Of a DNA stretch of 64,000 bases, positions 22,701-34,969 are shown in pieces. The stretch comes from Aaosphaeria pasadenensis. Taxonomy: Eukaryota; Ascomycota; Dothideomycetes; Pleosporales. Each line of letters starts with the position of its first letter. The first letter of the stretch is position 1. The notes under the pieces are model-generated. The model saw only the letters and a list, made by a program, of their open reading frames with translations. It ran no database searches and was not told where the DNA came from. Position numbers and translations under genes: made by a program. The stretch covers positions 124,001 to 188,000 of the forward strand of contig JAKLMB010000027.1 of assembly GCA_022813625.1 (NCBI GenBank), in the 5' to 3' direction.

Positions 22701-24112
22701 TCGAGCGATTGGCAACACAATAAGCATTCCATGCGAGGAAAGCGAACATGTCACTATAGGGGCTATCAATCGAAGATGCAGCATCAGTAGTGGATAGACT
22801 GATGTCTTTGCGCATTTCGTCGGAAGGAATACATCTCCACAGCACGTACGCCACAGCACGATCATCGTAGGGAAGAAGCAAAGAGCTAGCACAACCCGGC
22901 CTGGCCAAGTTCCACGACAAGAATCTTCCGGCCGTTCGAACAGTCACAAGCGTACAGTCTGTAGCTGCGCAGAGGAAATTAGAGCCGATGCGATGCGATG
23001 TGCACATGGTGTGCTGAATTTAGCTGGCCCCACAGCAGCAGAGTTGAACTCTTGAAAAAAAAGAGGTCGACAGCTGCGCTTCGCAAGGTGGAACCGGATC
23101 TGCATCAATCCAGACCGGCAAGATGCGGGCGGCTGATGATTAGTGTGTGGACCTACCTAGCGGGCACGAAAAGCTACGGCTCAACCCCCTTGAGGCAATG
23201 AACGACACGCCCCCCCGAAGGGAGATGAGCGATGATCAACAACGGCAAACCTTGGGATTGCGGAGGTGGATTGGCCTGGCGGCTGTCAACTTCGATGACT
23301 GCGTTTAGAACTCGTATCTCTAAAAGGTCAATCGTGCAGGTCGGCGCAGGTACAGATTTGCGTCTCCATAAACGTCAGTCATGTCATGTAATAGAAGCCA
23401 TAAGTCGTGTACGCTCCCTGACTTGACAGAGTTTTCGCCTACGGTGCTGCTTCGGTGTGAAGAAGGCCTCTGGTGAAAACTCTGCCCCGAAGAAGATACC
23501 TGGATGAACGGATGGCAGTGATTGTGAAGAGGGAAACATAGCAAAAGGGATTCCACGGCCCGAAATGGACCTAGGCTGGTCGCGTTCTTGGTCTGTGGTG
23601 CCGGTGAGAGAGGTTGAGGAAGGGCGAGACTCTAAACGATAAGCGAGGGTCAAGGTTGAGACCATTGTTGAGAACACTTGCTCTCGTGTCAGATGCAGAT
23701 GGGCAAGGAGCAATGGTTGATGCCATCCCCCTAGCTGGTAACTAATTGTGGTGTGTGGGTAATGGAAATAGTTCAACCTTCAATTACCTACCGGTACTGT
23801 GTCAGTAGTCTACTCCGTGGAGCACACAGCAACGACAGCCCAAACGTGCTTGACGCAAGACAGGCGCTTTCAGCACGCAGCAGGGTTTAGCGATGCGGGA
23901 TCCCTGTCGCAATTAAGATTGAGCCTGACTATTGATTTGATGGCGAGCCGCAGAAGATGCCTGTTATAGTTGATGCAGGCCTGCAGGTTACGGGTGTGAA
24001 AAGAGTAGAGAAAGGCCCATCCGAGATAAAGTTCGCATGGCCCAGGGCCGTGGGGTGCATAGCTGTTCATTTAAATTTACAGCAACTTATTCGTAGTGCA
24101 GAAATTCCTTAC

Positions 24113-24718
24113 CTAGCCTGCAGGGTCGCTTCGAAACGAAGGTGGCCTTCGACGGGAAGCTGAATTGTGATATGCGGCAAATGCCATACCTAGGGGGTTG
24201 ATGAGCGCACACAAAGGACGGGCCAGGCGTTGGTTCTGGCCTCTGTCTGGGGAGTGATGCTCGATAGGAGTGCGATGTGTTGTGATTACATTACAACTGT
24301 ATGTCTGATGATGTGTTTGTCTAAAGTGTACGTACTTGAGGAGTCGGGTCAAGTCTTGTGCGAGGCTTGTTAGAGAAAGCATAATGGGGATTTCTCTTGC
24401 GTGTTGTCGCATTCTCCCCTTCCAGTACTTCGGTCGATGCTTGCTCACAACGTGGCCGCCGCCGCCTCCGCCGCCGCCTCTTACGGCTGCTGGGGACACT
24501 GGGGGAGGGACGGGGGGAGGGAGGGAAGCCTGCGCATAGCCTGTGCTGGTGCTGGTGCTTGTGCTTGTGCTTGTGTTTGGGCTTGTGCTGGTGCTGGCCC
24601 TGTTATTGCGGTGCGGGTGCGTCGTGGTTGATGAGTCCCAACATGACGGGTCGGGGGGCTTGGTCGGCTTGAGGATCATGATTGTACCCATCCTCCGATC
24701 TCTCGAGGATTTTGACAT
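24113..24718 (-). CDS. Candidate spliced gene, first two exons only
   Basis: An ATG at 24718 opens 129 codons to a donor (AAGTAC then GTACAC) at 24332. An acceptor at 24160 (ACAATTCAG) continues in the same phase into a 47-base exon reading LPVEGHLRFEATLQA, which ends at a GTAAGG donor. The matching phase across a 172 bp intron is the main evidence. The protein starts MSKSSRDRRMGTIM, has Thr-Ser and Gly repeats, then KYWKGRMRQHAREIPIMLSL. No family is recognised. One possible next exon near 24.0 kb (RHLLRLAIKSIVRL...) is not secure. Confidence 0.4.
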   Translation of the reverse strand: MSKSSRDRRMGTIMILKPTKPPDPSCWDSSTTTHPHRNNRASTSTSPNTSTSTSTSTSTGYAQASLPPPVPPPVSPAAVRGGGGGGGGHVVSKHRPKYWKGRMRQHAREIPIMLSLTSLAQDLTRLLKYVHFRQTHHQTYSCNVITTHRTPIEHHSPDRGQNQRLARPLCALINPLGMAFAAYHNSASRRRPPSFRSDPAG

Positions 24719-26746
24719 CAGGGGGGCCGCGGATGAGGGAAGGCTTGGTTGAGAGTAGCGGTAGCGCAACTACTCCTCACTAACAGTCCTTTCCCCTCTT
24801 CGCCCTTCACCCTTCCAAACCACCAGGACGGTGCTAGTCAGTCGGTCCCGTGTCAATTGACTTTAGGTAAGTCGTGCAGTCGGCGGTGTGACATGGGACG
24901 ACAGACGAATGAAATGGCGTGGGCCCGCGGGCACGCCGAGAAAGGAAGAGCAATAGACGCTTCCTAAATCAAGGACACTTTCATGACAATATCTCATTCT
25001 CAGGGTGATACAGTGCAATACAGTATGGGGACAGTACAACGCACTTACAAGGTAGGTTTCATTGAATTGGACTAGTTGGCCATGGGGCGGGTGTAGTCGA
25101 TGATTGAGAGGAAGGATGGTTGATCGAAAGTGGGGGAGATCACTTGAGTGATCGACGCGACACGATACGATACGATAAAGAAAGAAAAAGGAACAATAAT
25201 AATGGCCGAAGAGAGTGTGCAGAAGCGATAGACACGGAATGATCACGATGATGAGAATAGAATCATCACGGCTGAGTTTCAATCACGAATTAGAGGGTGA
25301 CCGGCTTTCTCCATGACTGGCTATCTGTTGACGGAGAGCTCCAGCTTGAAAGTCGCTACAGTCTCTAGCACATTGAAGCTCGCGTGTTCGACGGATGGGA
25401 TTGGTCGAGTTATGAGACTCGACTCTCGTTAATAAGACAAACGAGTGCGAGGGGATGGAATTCAATTTCTGGGCAGGTTGATGACGGAAGATAGAGAGCG
25501 CGGGGTAAGGAGGCCTAGGAGGGTATACGAGATACCGAGTAACAGTAGATAGACCATTGATCGTCAGGTCTTCCTTGGATGAGATTTGTATATGTGCGTG
25601 ATTTATTTATTTTACGCAACGTACCTTACTCCGTACTCTCTGTGCGCTTGTATTCGACTCTGAGTGTGCGTGTTGTTAATCTCCTTTACCTTTACTATAG
25701 GTGCTGTACTCCGTACCGCGTGCATGGAAATATAGTACCGTTGTACACAGTCTGCTGTACGTCCGGAGCATGCGCGGGTGCGGGAACGCAATGGTCGATG
25801 TTGAAATAAGCAAGATCATCAAGTAAAACAACAACACTGGCCTGGGAGATTCCGATAGAAAGGATGCTTGCTCATCATCGCCTGGGAGCAATATTGTAAA
25901 AAAAGCAAAATGCAGGGGTGGCGAACCAGCGAAACCCCCCTTCCCAGCCGACCGGGTGATGATGAAGTCAATGAAATTAGGCAGACCGTTCAAGTTCAAC
26001 AAAGAAAACATGTGCATTATTGCTGTCTCAACGATATGTCCCTGTGTACTATCAGTATGTACCAAACTGGCATATGGGCCGTTTGTTGATCCAACCAAAA
26101 TCCAGTCCCCCTCTTCGAACGGCCGTTTTCCTGTCTTCCGTCTGTCTGCTTCTCGGATCTGTACTTCCAATTGATCGACGTAGCCCGACCAGACTTTGCA
26201 CAACAAGAGCTCGCGATACGCCGATGGCCGAGACGATGGTACCACAGATCTGTTGCCGGCCAACGGGAGACGGTCGGTCTAAACGGTACTTGTTGTACCA
26301 GACGGTGTTAGGCGGGACAATCATACGTACGGTGATCGAGACATGGTACAGTAACTACCCAAGACTTGGAACGGATGAACGAATGATATGACGAAACAAG
26401 AATGAAATATGGGAAGTTGAGGGATTGATTGGCACGTCCTGCATACTGCGTACACAGTGCAGAAATCTGGGCACAGTGACTTGCAAGTAGATAGCTGGAA
26501 ATCATCCAGACGGCACATGGATTATGCACGGTAGCAGTAGTGTGGTTGATCACACGTGTAATAAAAATGGGATAATCCACCCGGAAAGAAAGAGTACAAG
26601 GAGTGGAGGATGGAGAGGTAGAGGAGAGGAGAGGAGAGGAGACAATCGACAATCTGGTTGACGGCTCGCTAAGGCAGCCTTCCCATTGGGTGGCACAGTC
26701 TAGGGTTGGGCCAACTTACCCCCCCAACGTTCAGGTAAATGCAGAT

Positions 26747-26785
26747 GATTACTCCGTACACTGGGTTTCAATTGTATGGAGTAAT
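26747..26785. repeat. 14-bp imperfect inverted repeat containing the recurring motif
   Basis: gattactccgtaca and tgtatggagtaatc face each other around an 11-12 base spacer with a single mismatch. Confidence 0.6.
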
Positions 26786-29700
26786 CTGCGCGAGGAAGAC
26801 TACCTAGAGATGATCAAAGGTGATTGTCATGATAACGATGAGTAGATTGAGTACCAAGACAAACTGTCGCAGAAGTTGCAGAGACGTGGGACACGCTGCT
26901 CCTTTCATCTCAGTGTTTAGGTCTCGTGTGCCCAGTTGTACACATAACACACACCTCTTGTCGTCGAGAACCCTGCCGTTTTGGCTGTCAGTAAGTTTGT
27001 CCTGAGTGCATGCTATGTCAGACGTTTCGCCAGGCGCCTTCGCTCCACAACCGGTGACTGGTAATGTGCTTGAATGATTTGCATCCACCATTCGTCTGCT
27101 TGCATGGTAAGTAAGTTCGACTACATATTACATACGCACGTTCAACTATACATTACATACGTATGTACGGAGTACATCCATGATACGTGTAGAAACAGTA
27201 CAGGGCTGCTCCCACGCTGCTGCCGCTATTCCAGAATGCAAGACGCGAAGTGAGCATCGAAACCTTTGGTTAACAAACCTTGACCCCTCTGAGTCTCCTC
27301 TCTCGAGTCTGAAGTATGATACCCAGAGCTTTCGAGGTGTCGCGACTCGCGAGAACACAGCTGGCCGTGCACTCGCGGCTGTGACCTCTACACTGCATGA
27401 TGCCAAATCTAGAAAAGCGCTGCCCCAAGTGAGCGGGATGTGGCATGCGTCGTGCGTCGTGCGTCGTGCGTCTCCAGATAACCAAGACACCCATTCAGAC
27501 AGTACCAAGAGTCCACTCTACCTAACCAGCCTAGGGCTGCTGGGAGAACGAATCGCTGGCAAAGTCCGCTCGCTGGCCGGCTCTCTAGCTCTATGGCTCT
27601 CTCGCAAGGGGCGCCTTGGAGCGGGCGGCTGGGCGAGGCGCTGGATCGACCATCCGTGGAGTCGCTCCTCCCCAGTGCCCTTTCCACAGTCTCTTGTAGT
27701 GCGTGAGCTTTGAGCCCAAACCAGGCCACCGGGAACTACTTTTGTGACATACTGAACATCATACAAGCAGCAGTCGTCCTTTGGTATTGCGATGCGCCGC
27801 CCGTACAAAGTGCGAGAATGCGAGCAACCGATGACGGCCTACGTGCACGACTCTCGCTTGTTTGCACTCTGCATCTCTGCATTCGCCAACGCCTGTGCCT
27901 AGCAACGGCGTCATCCATTTGGAGCTCGCAGCTGTCATCGAGTGCCAACGGGTGCCTCGTGCCCCCCTCCGACAACCTCAACCTCGACCAGCCTGCCCAC
28001 ATCCCCGGCATCGGCCTTCAAACCTGCCAAAAGTATTTCTGCACTTCCGAATGGTAGTACCATCTTCGGGAGTCCAAGGAAGCAGATCCATCATGTTTAC
28101 AGCACCATTATGCATCCATCATTTGGGGGCCATGCATCTACCTACCCAGGATGACTGGGCGACTGGACGGCACTCCCACGTGGAGATCTACTTCCTGTGC
28201 GCGACGCGGTGCACGGCGGGAAGGTTAGGATGACTGCACATTCCGCACGCTTTCATCCATGTCCGACACATCGATAATAAGACAATATTGTGTGTTGCAT
28301 ATGGGAGGTTCGACTGGGGCTGGGGAAATGATGTCGGCTTGGGTCGTCAATGGCTCATTGCTTATTGCCCTGGCCAGCCATGTCGTAGGTAGGCAATATA
28401 AGAGAATGGCTATTTATAGGCGAGCAAGGGAGCCTCGTGATTGGGGCCAGGAGCAGAGGAGTACACACATACATGTATGTACATCGTACATTTGCTGCAT
28501 TCGTGTAGTGAACTCGGGACAATAGACGAGATGCAAATTTTGTATCTATCAAGTCATGTGTCGTCCGCAATATAATGCAGACAGGTCAGCAGTTTGCGTT
28601 GATGAACCCAATCAGCCGGAAAGCCAGGATCCATGTCGATAGTCGGTGATCGATAATCGAAGGAGATACCATACTAAAATGATGTTCGATCAGCACGAAA
28701 CCCATGGTCAATGATGATGTTCATTGATGGTCATGGTGACATGGTCCCTACATCCTCTAAACGGATATTGGACGTGCAGCAGTAAACAGCTAGCGACTGG
28801 GTGCTCAGCAGTACTGTTGACGCTATCCCGGATTGTGATCAAGCTCATCATTCTCGCACTCGCATTGCAGCCCTTCCCGCTGAAGGCGCTTGGAGCGAGC
28901 TCACCAAGAGGGCCATCAGGCCAGCAGGCCGAACATGGCAGCGGGCCAACAGATGGATCAATCAATCAAATCAGGTGTGGCCATAGCCTTTCGAGGTTCG
29001 GCTAGCGCCAGCGTCCGGCGACCTGAGCTGGGCTTGTCGGTCAGCCAGACTTGACGCCAACGCCGCATTGGCCGTAGGGATGCCATGCCATGACATGCCA
29101 TGCCAGACCAGGCTCGCTCGTTCCAACAGCGGACCTGACCTGCTCGATCTCAACGCGCGCGCTGAGTCTTGACGCTCGTTAGCTGCGACGTGATGAGCGT
29201 GATGAGCGTGATGAACGTGATGGGTGCAGAATGCATTAGACCAACGTTCGGGCGGCTCCCAGTGCGAAGCGTGTAGAGAGATGCAAATAAACTACTCCGT
29301 ACAGACACTGTGGTTTCGGAACCGGGATGGGGGTAGGAAATGGGGACGGGAACGGGGAACGAAGAGGATGGGACAGGACAAGAAGGACTGGGGTGACAGG
29401 GATGAGGGATGTAAAGGATGGACAAGAGACAGCGAGACTAGGATTACCCCGAATTACTAGGATTACCGTCAGGGTGGTCAGGACGGCGAGGATGGCTGCT
29501 AGGGTACAGCGTACTTCCAGTAGGCAATTACAGTCGGTCTCTCGCTTTCTTTTCTTTTCATTATTCGTTATTGCGCCGTTGTTGAGGTGAGTTGAGGAGT
29601 TACTGTAAAGGGAGTAGTTTGTGATTTATCAGTTGATCGGGTTGGATGGCCCGCTATGTCTCTGGTTCGCTTCACACGTTTGCTGCACGTCTCTCGCATG

Positions 29701-30370
29701 TTGTATTTTATTTTTGTCTCCTAGTTATCTCTTTCTTGTTCTCGTAGATATTCCGTGATTTGCTCGTTGGCCACTAGCATACCTTAGAGCAAGTGCACTG
29801 AATGTCGTTATTCGCAGTAATTATGCTGGGCTGGGATGATGAGTAATAGCCGGTGATAGTTAATTATGAGTTTCGTCAAAGGTAATATGTGCTGATCAGG
29901 TATCTTCTAGTATGGTCCATATGGAGTATCTGGTGAGAAGCACGTATGTTAATTGTAGAATCTTATATAACGATACTCGGGCACTGCAGGGTACTCGGTA
30001 GGCAGAGGATGAGATAAGATGTGAGATTAGATGAGAGAGAAGAGAATACTGTGTACAGTAGAGATCAGAGACAGCGATAGAGAGATAGAGAGATCGAGAG
30101 CTCAGTACGGAGTAATAGTTAGTGAGCCCGAGAAGGGAAAAGGAATGAGAAGGGTGGAGAGGAAAGAGGATGAACAGGATGAGGAAGAGGAAGAGGAAGA
30201 GGAAGAGAAGGGAGAGGACAAGGCCCAGACCGTGTCCGTGCATGGGTGGATTGGTCCCATTGGCCAGTCTACTGGATTCATCGCTTACTTGATTGGTTCA
30301 GAGTCTTGGCCCCAGCTTTTTCCTTTCCTTTCCTTTCCATCCCATATGATGCGCTAACCAACCAACTACT

Positions 30371-30387
30371 ACTGTACGGAGTACAGT
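30371..30387. repeat. Perfect 7-bp palindrome around GGA
   Basis: actgtac-gga-gtacagt is symmetric apart from its three central bases and contains the full recurring GTACGGAGTAC motif. Confidence 0.7.
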
Positions 30388-33300
30388 GTGTGTGTATGTA
30401 CTCATACAGTCAGTCAGTCAGTCAGGACTCAGTACGGAGTCCATACAATACAGGACATACACACACATACAAAGTATCACTCCTCCGTTCATACATACAC
30501 ACTACATATACGCTACTAACTAATTACCCAACTTAACTATCCTAACTAACCTACCTACTAGTCACTATTATTGATTCAATCCCTTCAATCCCGGCCCCCC
30601 TTCCCCTCCCTCCCCTCCTTCATCGCTTGCAGGCTCATTCGCTCGCTCGCTTGTTCATTCCTTTGGCTCATCCCCCATCCTGGGACCACCACCCTTGATC
30701 TTCCTCCTCCTTGCGAATATCGGAAAAAGCAACCAAAGAAATCTCGCTGACAAGGTGAAAGGACAAGAAGAAAGAAAAAGGAATAATCACATCAATGCAT
30801 TACTAACAACATGTCCTAATCATTTCTACTTTCGTCTTTTGTCTTTTTCTTGTCTCATCTCTACCTTCCAGTAGGTACCTAGTCATGACCATGGTCCTGG
30901 GTCAGAGCCGCACCGGCGCTCTTGGCCGTCGTCTCGTGCTACCCCAGAGCCTACTTGCTTTGCCATCTCTTTCCCTCGGTTCGGTCCAGTCCCAGACTCC
31001 CAGTCTCCAAGTGTTGTTGTTCTTCTTGTCCTCGTCAAAGAAGTGGACGGCGAGGTGAATCCCCCGTCGAGCCCTGGGGAGACCTGATAGGATAGAGAAA
31101 GGCTCGAGATTTCACAATACGGAGTAGATGGTGGCCCTTTGATGCAATTCTCTTCATATCTATCCTCCCATCATCTCTCTTCCTTTCGTTCCCTTGTTCT
31201 CTGCCTGATGTTCTTTGCTTGGTTCCTCATCCATCCTTGGCTCCTCATGATTGACTAAGTTGTGAACTTTTCAATTATAGTGTATCTAGCATGTAGGCAA
31301 TCCATCGGGCGACATTATGATATCAACACCAGTAGTGCTCTGTACAATCAATAATGGAAAAGTCTTTCCTCTTTTGAGACTGGCCGGGTCAGTGTAAGCG
31401 ATAGGCAGAACATGCATCGTGCTGATTACACTGGAGGTGGGTGCGCTTCGGTAAAATATTATTGTATTGCTGTACAGCCTGTAGCCTGGAGGTATGGATG
31501 GATCATGACCTACCTACCTACTGTACTCAGTGCTCAGTACTGTACTGTACTGCACACAGTACAGTTCTGCACCGTGTGCTAGCATTTCAGCCATCATCAA
31601 CAGGGCTAGATACGTCTTATCCCCTCCCCCCCTCCTCCGGTATGCTGGTCCAAGCCCGTCCCGCACGCCAGCAAGCACCAAGCCAGCGCCAGCGACTCCG
31701 ACCAAAGGGCCAGCCGAGACGAGTCGAACAAGAAAAAGAGACGACAGAGAAAATAACGACAGGGTCTGGCGCGCTGTTGGCCGGTGCTCAATGCTCGAAT
31801 GCTCGGTGCTGGGTGCTCAGTGCTCACATCCCGGTTGCGCATTGTTGTTCTACGCTGTAATCGTCTAATCGAATGCCCCCATTATTGAACCACCCATGTC
31901 CACTCCGGGCGAACCTGAACGGTGTGCTGCTGGGTTTTATTATTCATTCACGCGTTGCTTCTGCCGTGCCTCGTCTGCTATGCCTACTTGCGTCGAAGTG
32001 CTAATGTTAAATCGTGAAATAGCGTGCTTCTCTTCCCGCTCACCTGAGGCCATATCCTCGTTCTAGTCGTTCCAGCTTCAATGTCCACCCCCCTCCATGA
32101 CCTGCTCCCCGAATGACCTAAATAGCCCAAATACATCCCATCCCGATCCAGATCCTCCCACCGACGCCCACCCCAAACGCTCGGACGAACCCTATCGCCT
32201 GGTTGAGGCCCTGGATGCCCTGGACCTGCCCCTAGCCCGCCAGACAGCCACGCGAACCCCATCGCCCATCTCCCTGACGCCCTCTAGTCTGCCGTACATA
32301 TACGTGAGGGCCACCTCTCTCCACTCGCTCACGGTGACAAAAGCCTTTTTGGCCCAGCAGATTCCAGCCATCTACCGCCATCGCTCTCTCTAGGGCGCCC
32401 AGGAACTGTGTCCACCAAGTAGGGATCGCCGCTGCCCGCACGCCTCAAACTCCCATCATCCACCACCAGGCTCCACCACTACGACCACCAGATCTCCAAT
32501 TCATCTACCTACTTGCGCTCTTGTGTTTGTACTCTACTGTTTTGTACTGTGCGGTGTATATCCTCGAACCACTGGGAACTGGAGAATTTGGAGCTCGGGA
32601 AAGCTATCTGGGACTGTTCCATTCGACGCTACTACCAACGGACTCGATCGAATATCCGAGCATTCGGCCACTGCCATCACCAAAACGTGCAACACCAGAT
32701 CTTGCAACGCTGCTGTCGTGGCCTGCCAAATCCTCTATCTCATTCCTGCAACTCGCCCAAGCAGGAAGGCCACTCCGTACCCAGCAATTTGGGTTCCAGA
32801 TCGTAGCTAGTCGCAAGCCAACACCATCCTTGGGGGACCAGCGTGATCTTCCAACGACCAAACCTCCAGCGTACGCCCGCACTGGAAGCATTAACCTCTT
32901 AACCCAAAATCGACAGACCTACAGCCTGTACAACCGCCCCTAGTAGCACTACGTCGACGAAACCAGGAATCCGGGCGAGAGGAAGTCATTGTTGCACCGA
33001 TATCTGCTTTTTGCTGCACTGTACGCCCTTTCTTCCTCGGCCACAGAGCGCGAGCACCACTAATCTTGCAAAGCAACTGAGACCTTCTAGAAGATATCCG
33101 GAGAAGTGTGCATCCACCGGTATCACTGTCCACCAGATTCTGCGCAGGTACCATCTCCAGGACCGCCCGCGATCGCAATCTTTGCACGTCTCGGAATCGC
33201 TCTTCGCCTTCTTCAGGTCGACGATAGACTAGGTTGGGAACACCGCCGAAGAGCTTCGAGACTGTTTGCGCGTCTGTGCGAGCAAGAGACCTTTTACTAG

Positions 33301-33603
33301 ATCTTCTCCCCTTCGTTACCTGCATCTCACTCACCAGCATCTTGTCCCTCTCGACTACCGCCTCTACCTCCCACATCCTCACACTTAGGAAACCCGATCC
33401 ATTCACCATCTCTTGTAGACCTTTCCTCTTCCTTACGAGGATACTACTGTTGGAGTGTACATCTTCCTACTCTCCCGCCCCAAGCAGCATCACCGCTGCC
33501 CTCTGATCCGACTTTTCTCCCATCTGCAGTTGGTGGACCACACAGGTCCGCCTCAAGCACAACCGCCAACGTGGCTGCAGCAGTGGCTCATCCGGCTTCG
33601 ATG

Positions 33604-34969
33604 CATCCTGGGTCCGACCCAATGGGTGCCCCCGCCAGCTTTGCAACGAGAAGGCCACACGCTGCACACCTGGGCAACTTTGAGCTCCCGCCACCACCGA
33701 TGCACAAGTACTCGCCCTTCCACAGTGTCAGCGCAACGCAATCATCACAAGCTCCGACAACCATCGCAAGTGTTGGAAATCTACTCACACCACCGAACAA
33801 TATTCCAGGCGATGTATTGAGCCCTTCGTCAGGGGTTTCAGCAAGTGGAGCACACTCATCCGCGATGCCTCAATACGGGAACTATGTTTACTCTCCTCCT
33901 GCTCAGGGGTCAGCACAATATGGGTATGGAGCGATTTCGCAGCAACAAAACCAATACAACACTAATAGAGGTACGTTTCTTTGGTTTCTTTATTGTGCCC
34001 GGACCGGGTAAAAGATGCGTACTTACTTGTTACTTCCAGGGCTTAACCCACCACCATCATATCAAGTGAACCAGCAGCTGCCACCGTTCGCCCCGGCATC
34101 TACTCCACTAGGAGCTGGTTCAAATCTCACAACCATGACTGCACAAGAGCAGCAATCTCACCATATGATGGGTGCACAGACTCCAGTATCGAGCTCAGCA
34201 CCGCAACAATCTCCGGCCCATTCACAAGAGGCTTTCCAACGCCCTCCGCCAACACCGACTTACTACGGCTCTCAGCCTGCAAGCACTCCGCAGCAATCCA
34301 CATTTCCATACTCGACGGGACCGTCGCCTACCCAGCAGAGTCCGATCAGTGCAGGACCAATGCCTAGGATGTCTCCAGCCGTTTCCCAAGGACAGATGTC
34401 TTCGATACCATCCATGCCTGCACAGTCTCCTCACGCGTATACTCGGCCTTACGGTGCCTTTCCGCCTCCCCCCCAGCACACGCATGCCCACACACACGCG
34501 CCCGTCTATTCCAATATTGGAAACCCCAACGGCCAGCTCGCACTGGTCGGAGGTATGCACCCGGGGATGATGGCAGGGTTCAATAGTGGACACGCAGCAA
34601 GCATGCCCCATTTCCTAGCTCACCCACATCAACAGCAACAAGCCGCCAATGACCGACCTTTCAAGTGCGACCAATGCCCCCAGAGTTTCAATCGTAATCA
34701 TGATCTCAAACGACATAAGCGCATCCATCTGGCAGTCAAGCCGTTCCCATGCACCCACTGCGATAAGAGTTTCTCCCGTAAAGATGCCCTGAAGGTACGT
34801 TAGATCACGATTATGTGACCGGCCGATTACTAACACCTGATAACAGCGACATATCCTCGTGAAAGGCTGCGGAAAAGCAACGAACAATGAGGAAAAACGC
34901 GAAAGCCACTCCCCCGATCACAAGGCCGAGGCTCTCGAGAGCAAACCCATAATATCGAGCCACGCATAG
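33604..34969 (+). CDS. C2H2 zinc-finger transcription factor, FlbC-like
   Basis: Three exons: 33604-33970, 34040-34794 and 34847-34969, joined in phase (donors GTACGT; second branch point CTAAC), give 414 residues from the ATG at 33604. The frame is open upstream, and a strong pyrimidine-plus-CAG acceptor at 33529 means an earlier exon may add residues. The protein is Pro, Ser, Gln and His rich, then near the C-terminus has two fingers, CDQCPQSFNRNHDLKRHKRIH (about 332-352) and CTHCDKSFSRKDALKRH followed by ILVKGC, where Cys replaces the last His. The second intron interrupts finger 2. Two C-terminal fingers of this type are what I recall for FlbC, an activator of conidiation genes in aspergilli. 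The identity should be tested by reciprocal search. Confidence 0.75.

Larger units (their letters stand above)
17506..24112. other. Left half of a gene-poor tract
   Basis: Across 6.6 kb I find no frame with a recognisable motif or consistent splicing. The part at 18.5-19.9 kb is AT-rich and contains two strong hairpins. The part at 19.95-20.25 kb is purine-rich with gaaaggaaat repeats. Minus-strand frames at 22654-23007 and 23384-23776 look mildly coding and could belong to the candidate gene that starts at 24718, but I could not join them convincingly. No transposon remnant or terminal repeats were found. Confidence 0.5.
25627..31126. promoter_or_regulatory. Cluster of TACGGAGTA / TACTCCGTA motifs
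   Basis: Copies of this near-palindrome lie at 25627-25636, 25706-25716, 26750-26759, 27165-27175, 29293-29302, 30105-30115, 30374-30384, 30433-30440 (partial) and 31118-31126. Some extend to the full GTAC-GGA-GTAC form. Others outside this span are at 9551, 9576, 15021 and 32772. All sit outside identified coding exons. Function is unknown. Confidence 0.6.
24719..33603. other. Right half of the gene-poor tract, upstream of the FlbC-like gene
   Basis: Nearly 9 kb with no supported gene. It is full of short simple repeats: gaggaa at 30180-30210, cagt at 30408-30424, gcgtgatga at 29190-29220 and cgtcgtg near 27450. It has CT-rich blocks near 30590-30620 and the densest set of TACGGAGTA motifs in the window. 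Frames at 25676-26263 (minus) and 27180-27713 (plus) have no ATG start or no motif support. The right end probably holds a long promoter and leader of the regulator at 33604. Confidence 0.5.

Noticed and set aside
23384..23776. 130-codon minus-strand frame considered as a later exon of the candidate gene at 24718
   Set aside because: Could not be joined by any canonical splice pair with correct phase; left out of the gene model.
25676..26263. 195-codon minus-strand frame
   Set aside because: No ATG start and no splice partner; C-terminal half is low in coding character.
27180..27713. 177-codon plus-strand frame
   Set aside because: No recognised motif, overlaps open frames on the opposite strand, and includes the simple cgtcgtg repeat.
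17506..33603. Transposable element remnants in the gene-poor tract
   Set aside because: No reverse transcriptase, transposase or integrase motifs, no long terminal repeats or target duplications were seen.
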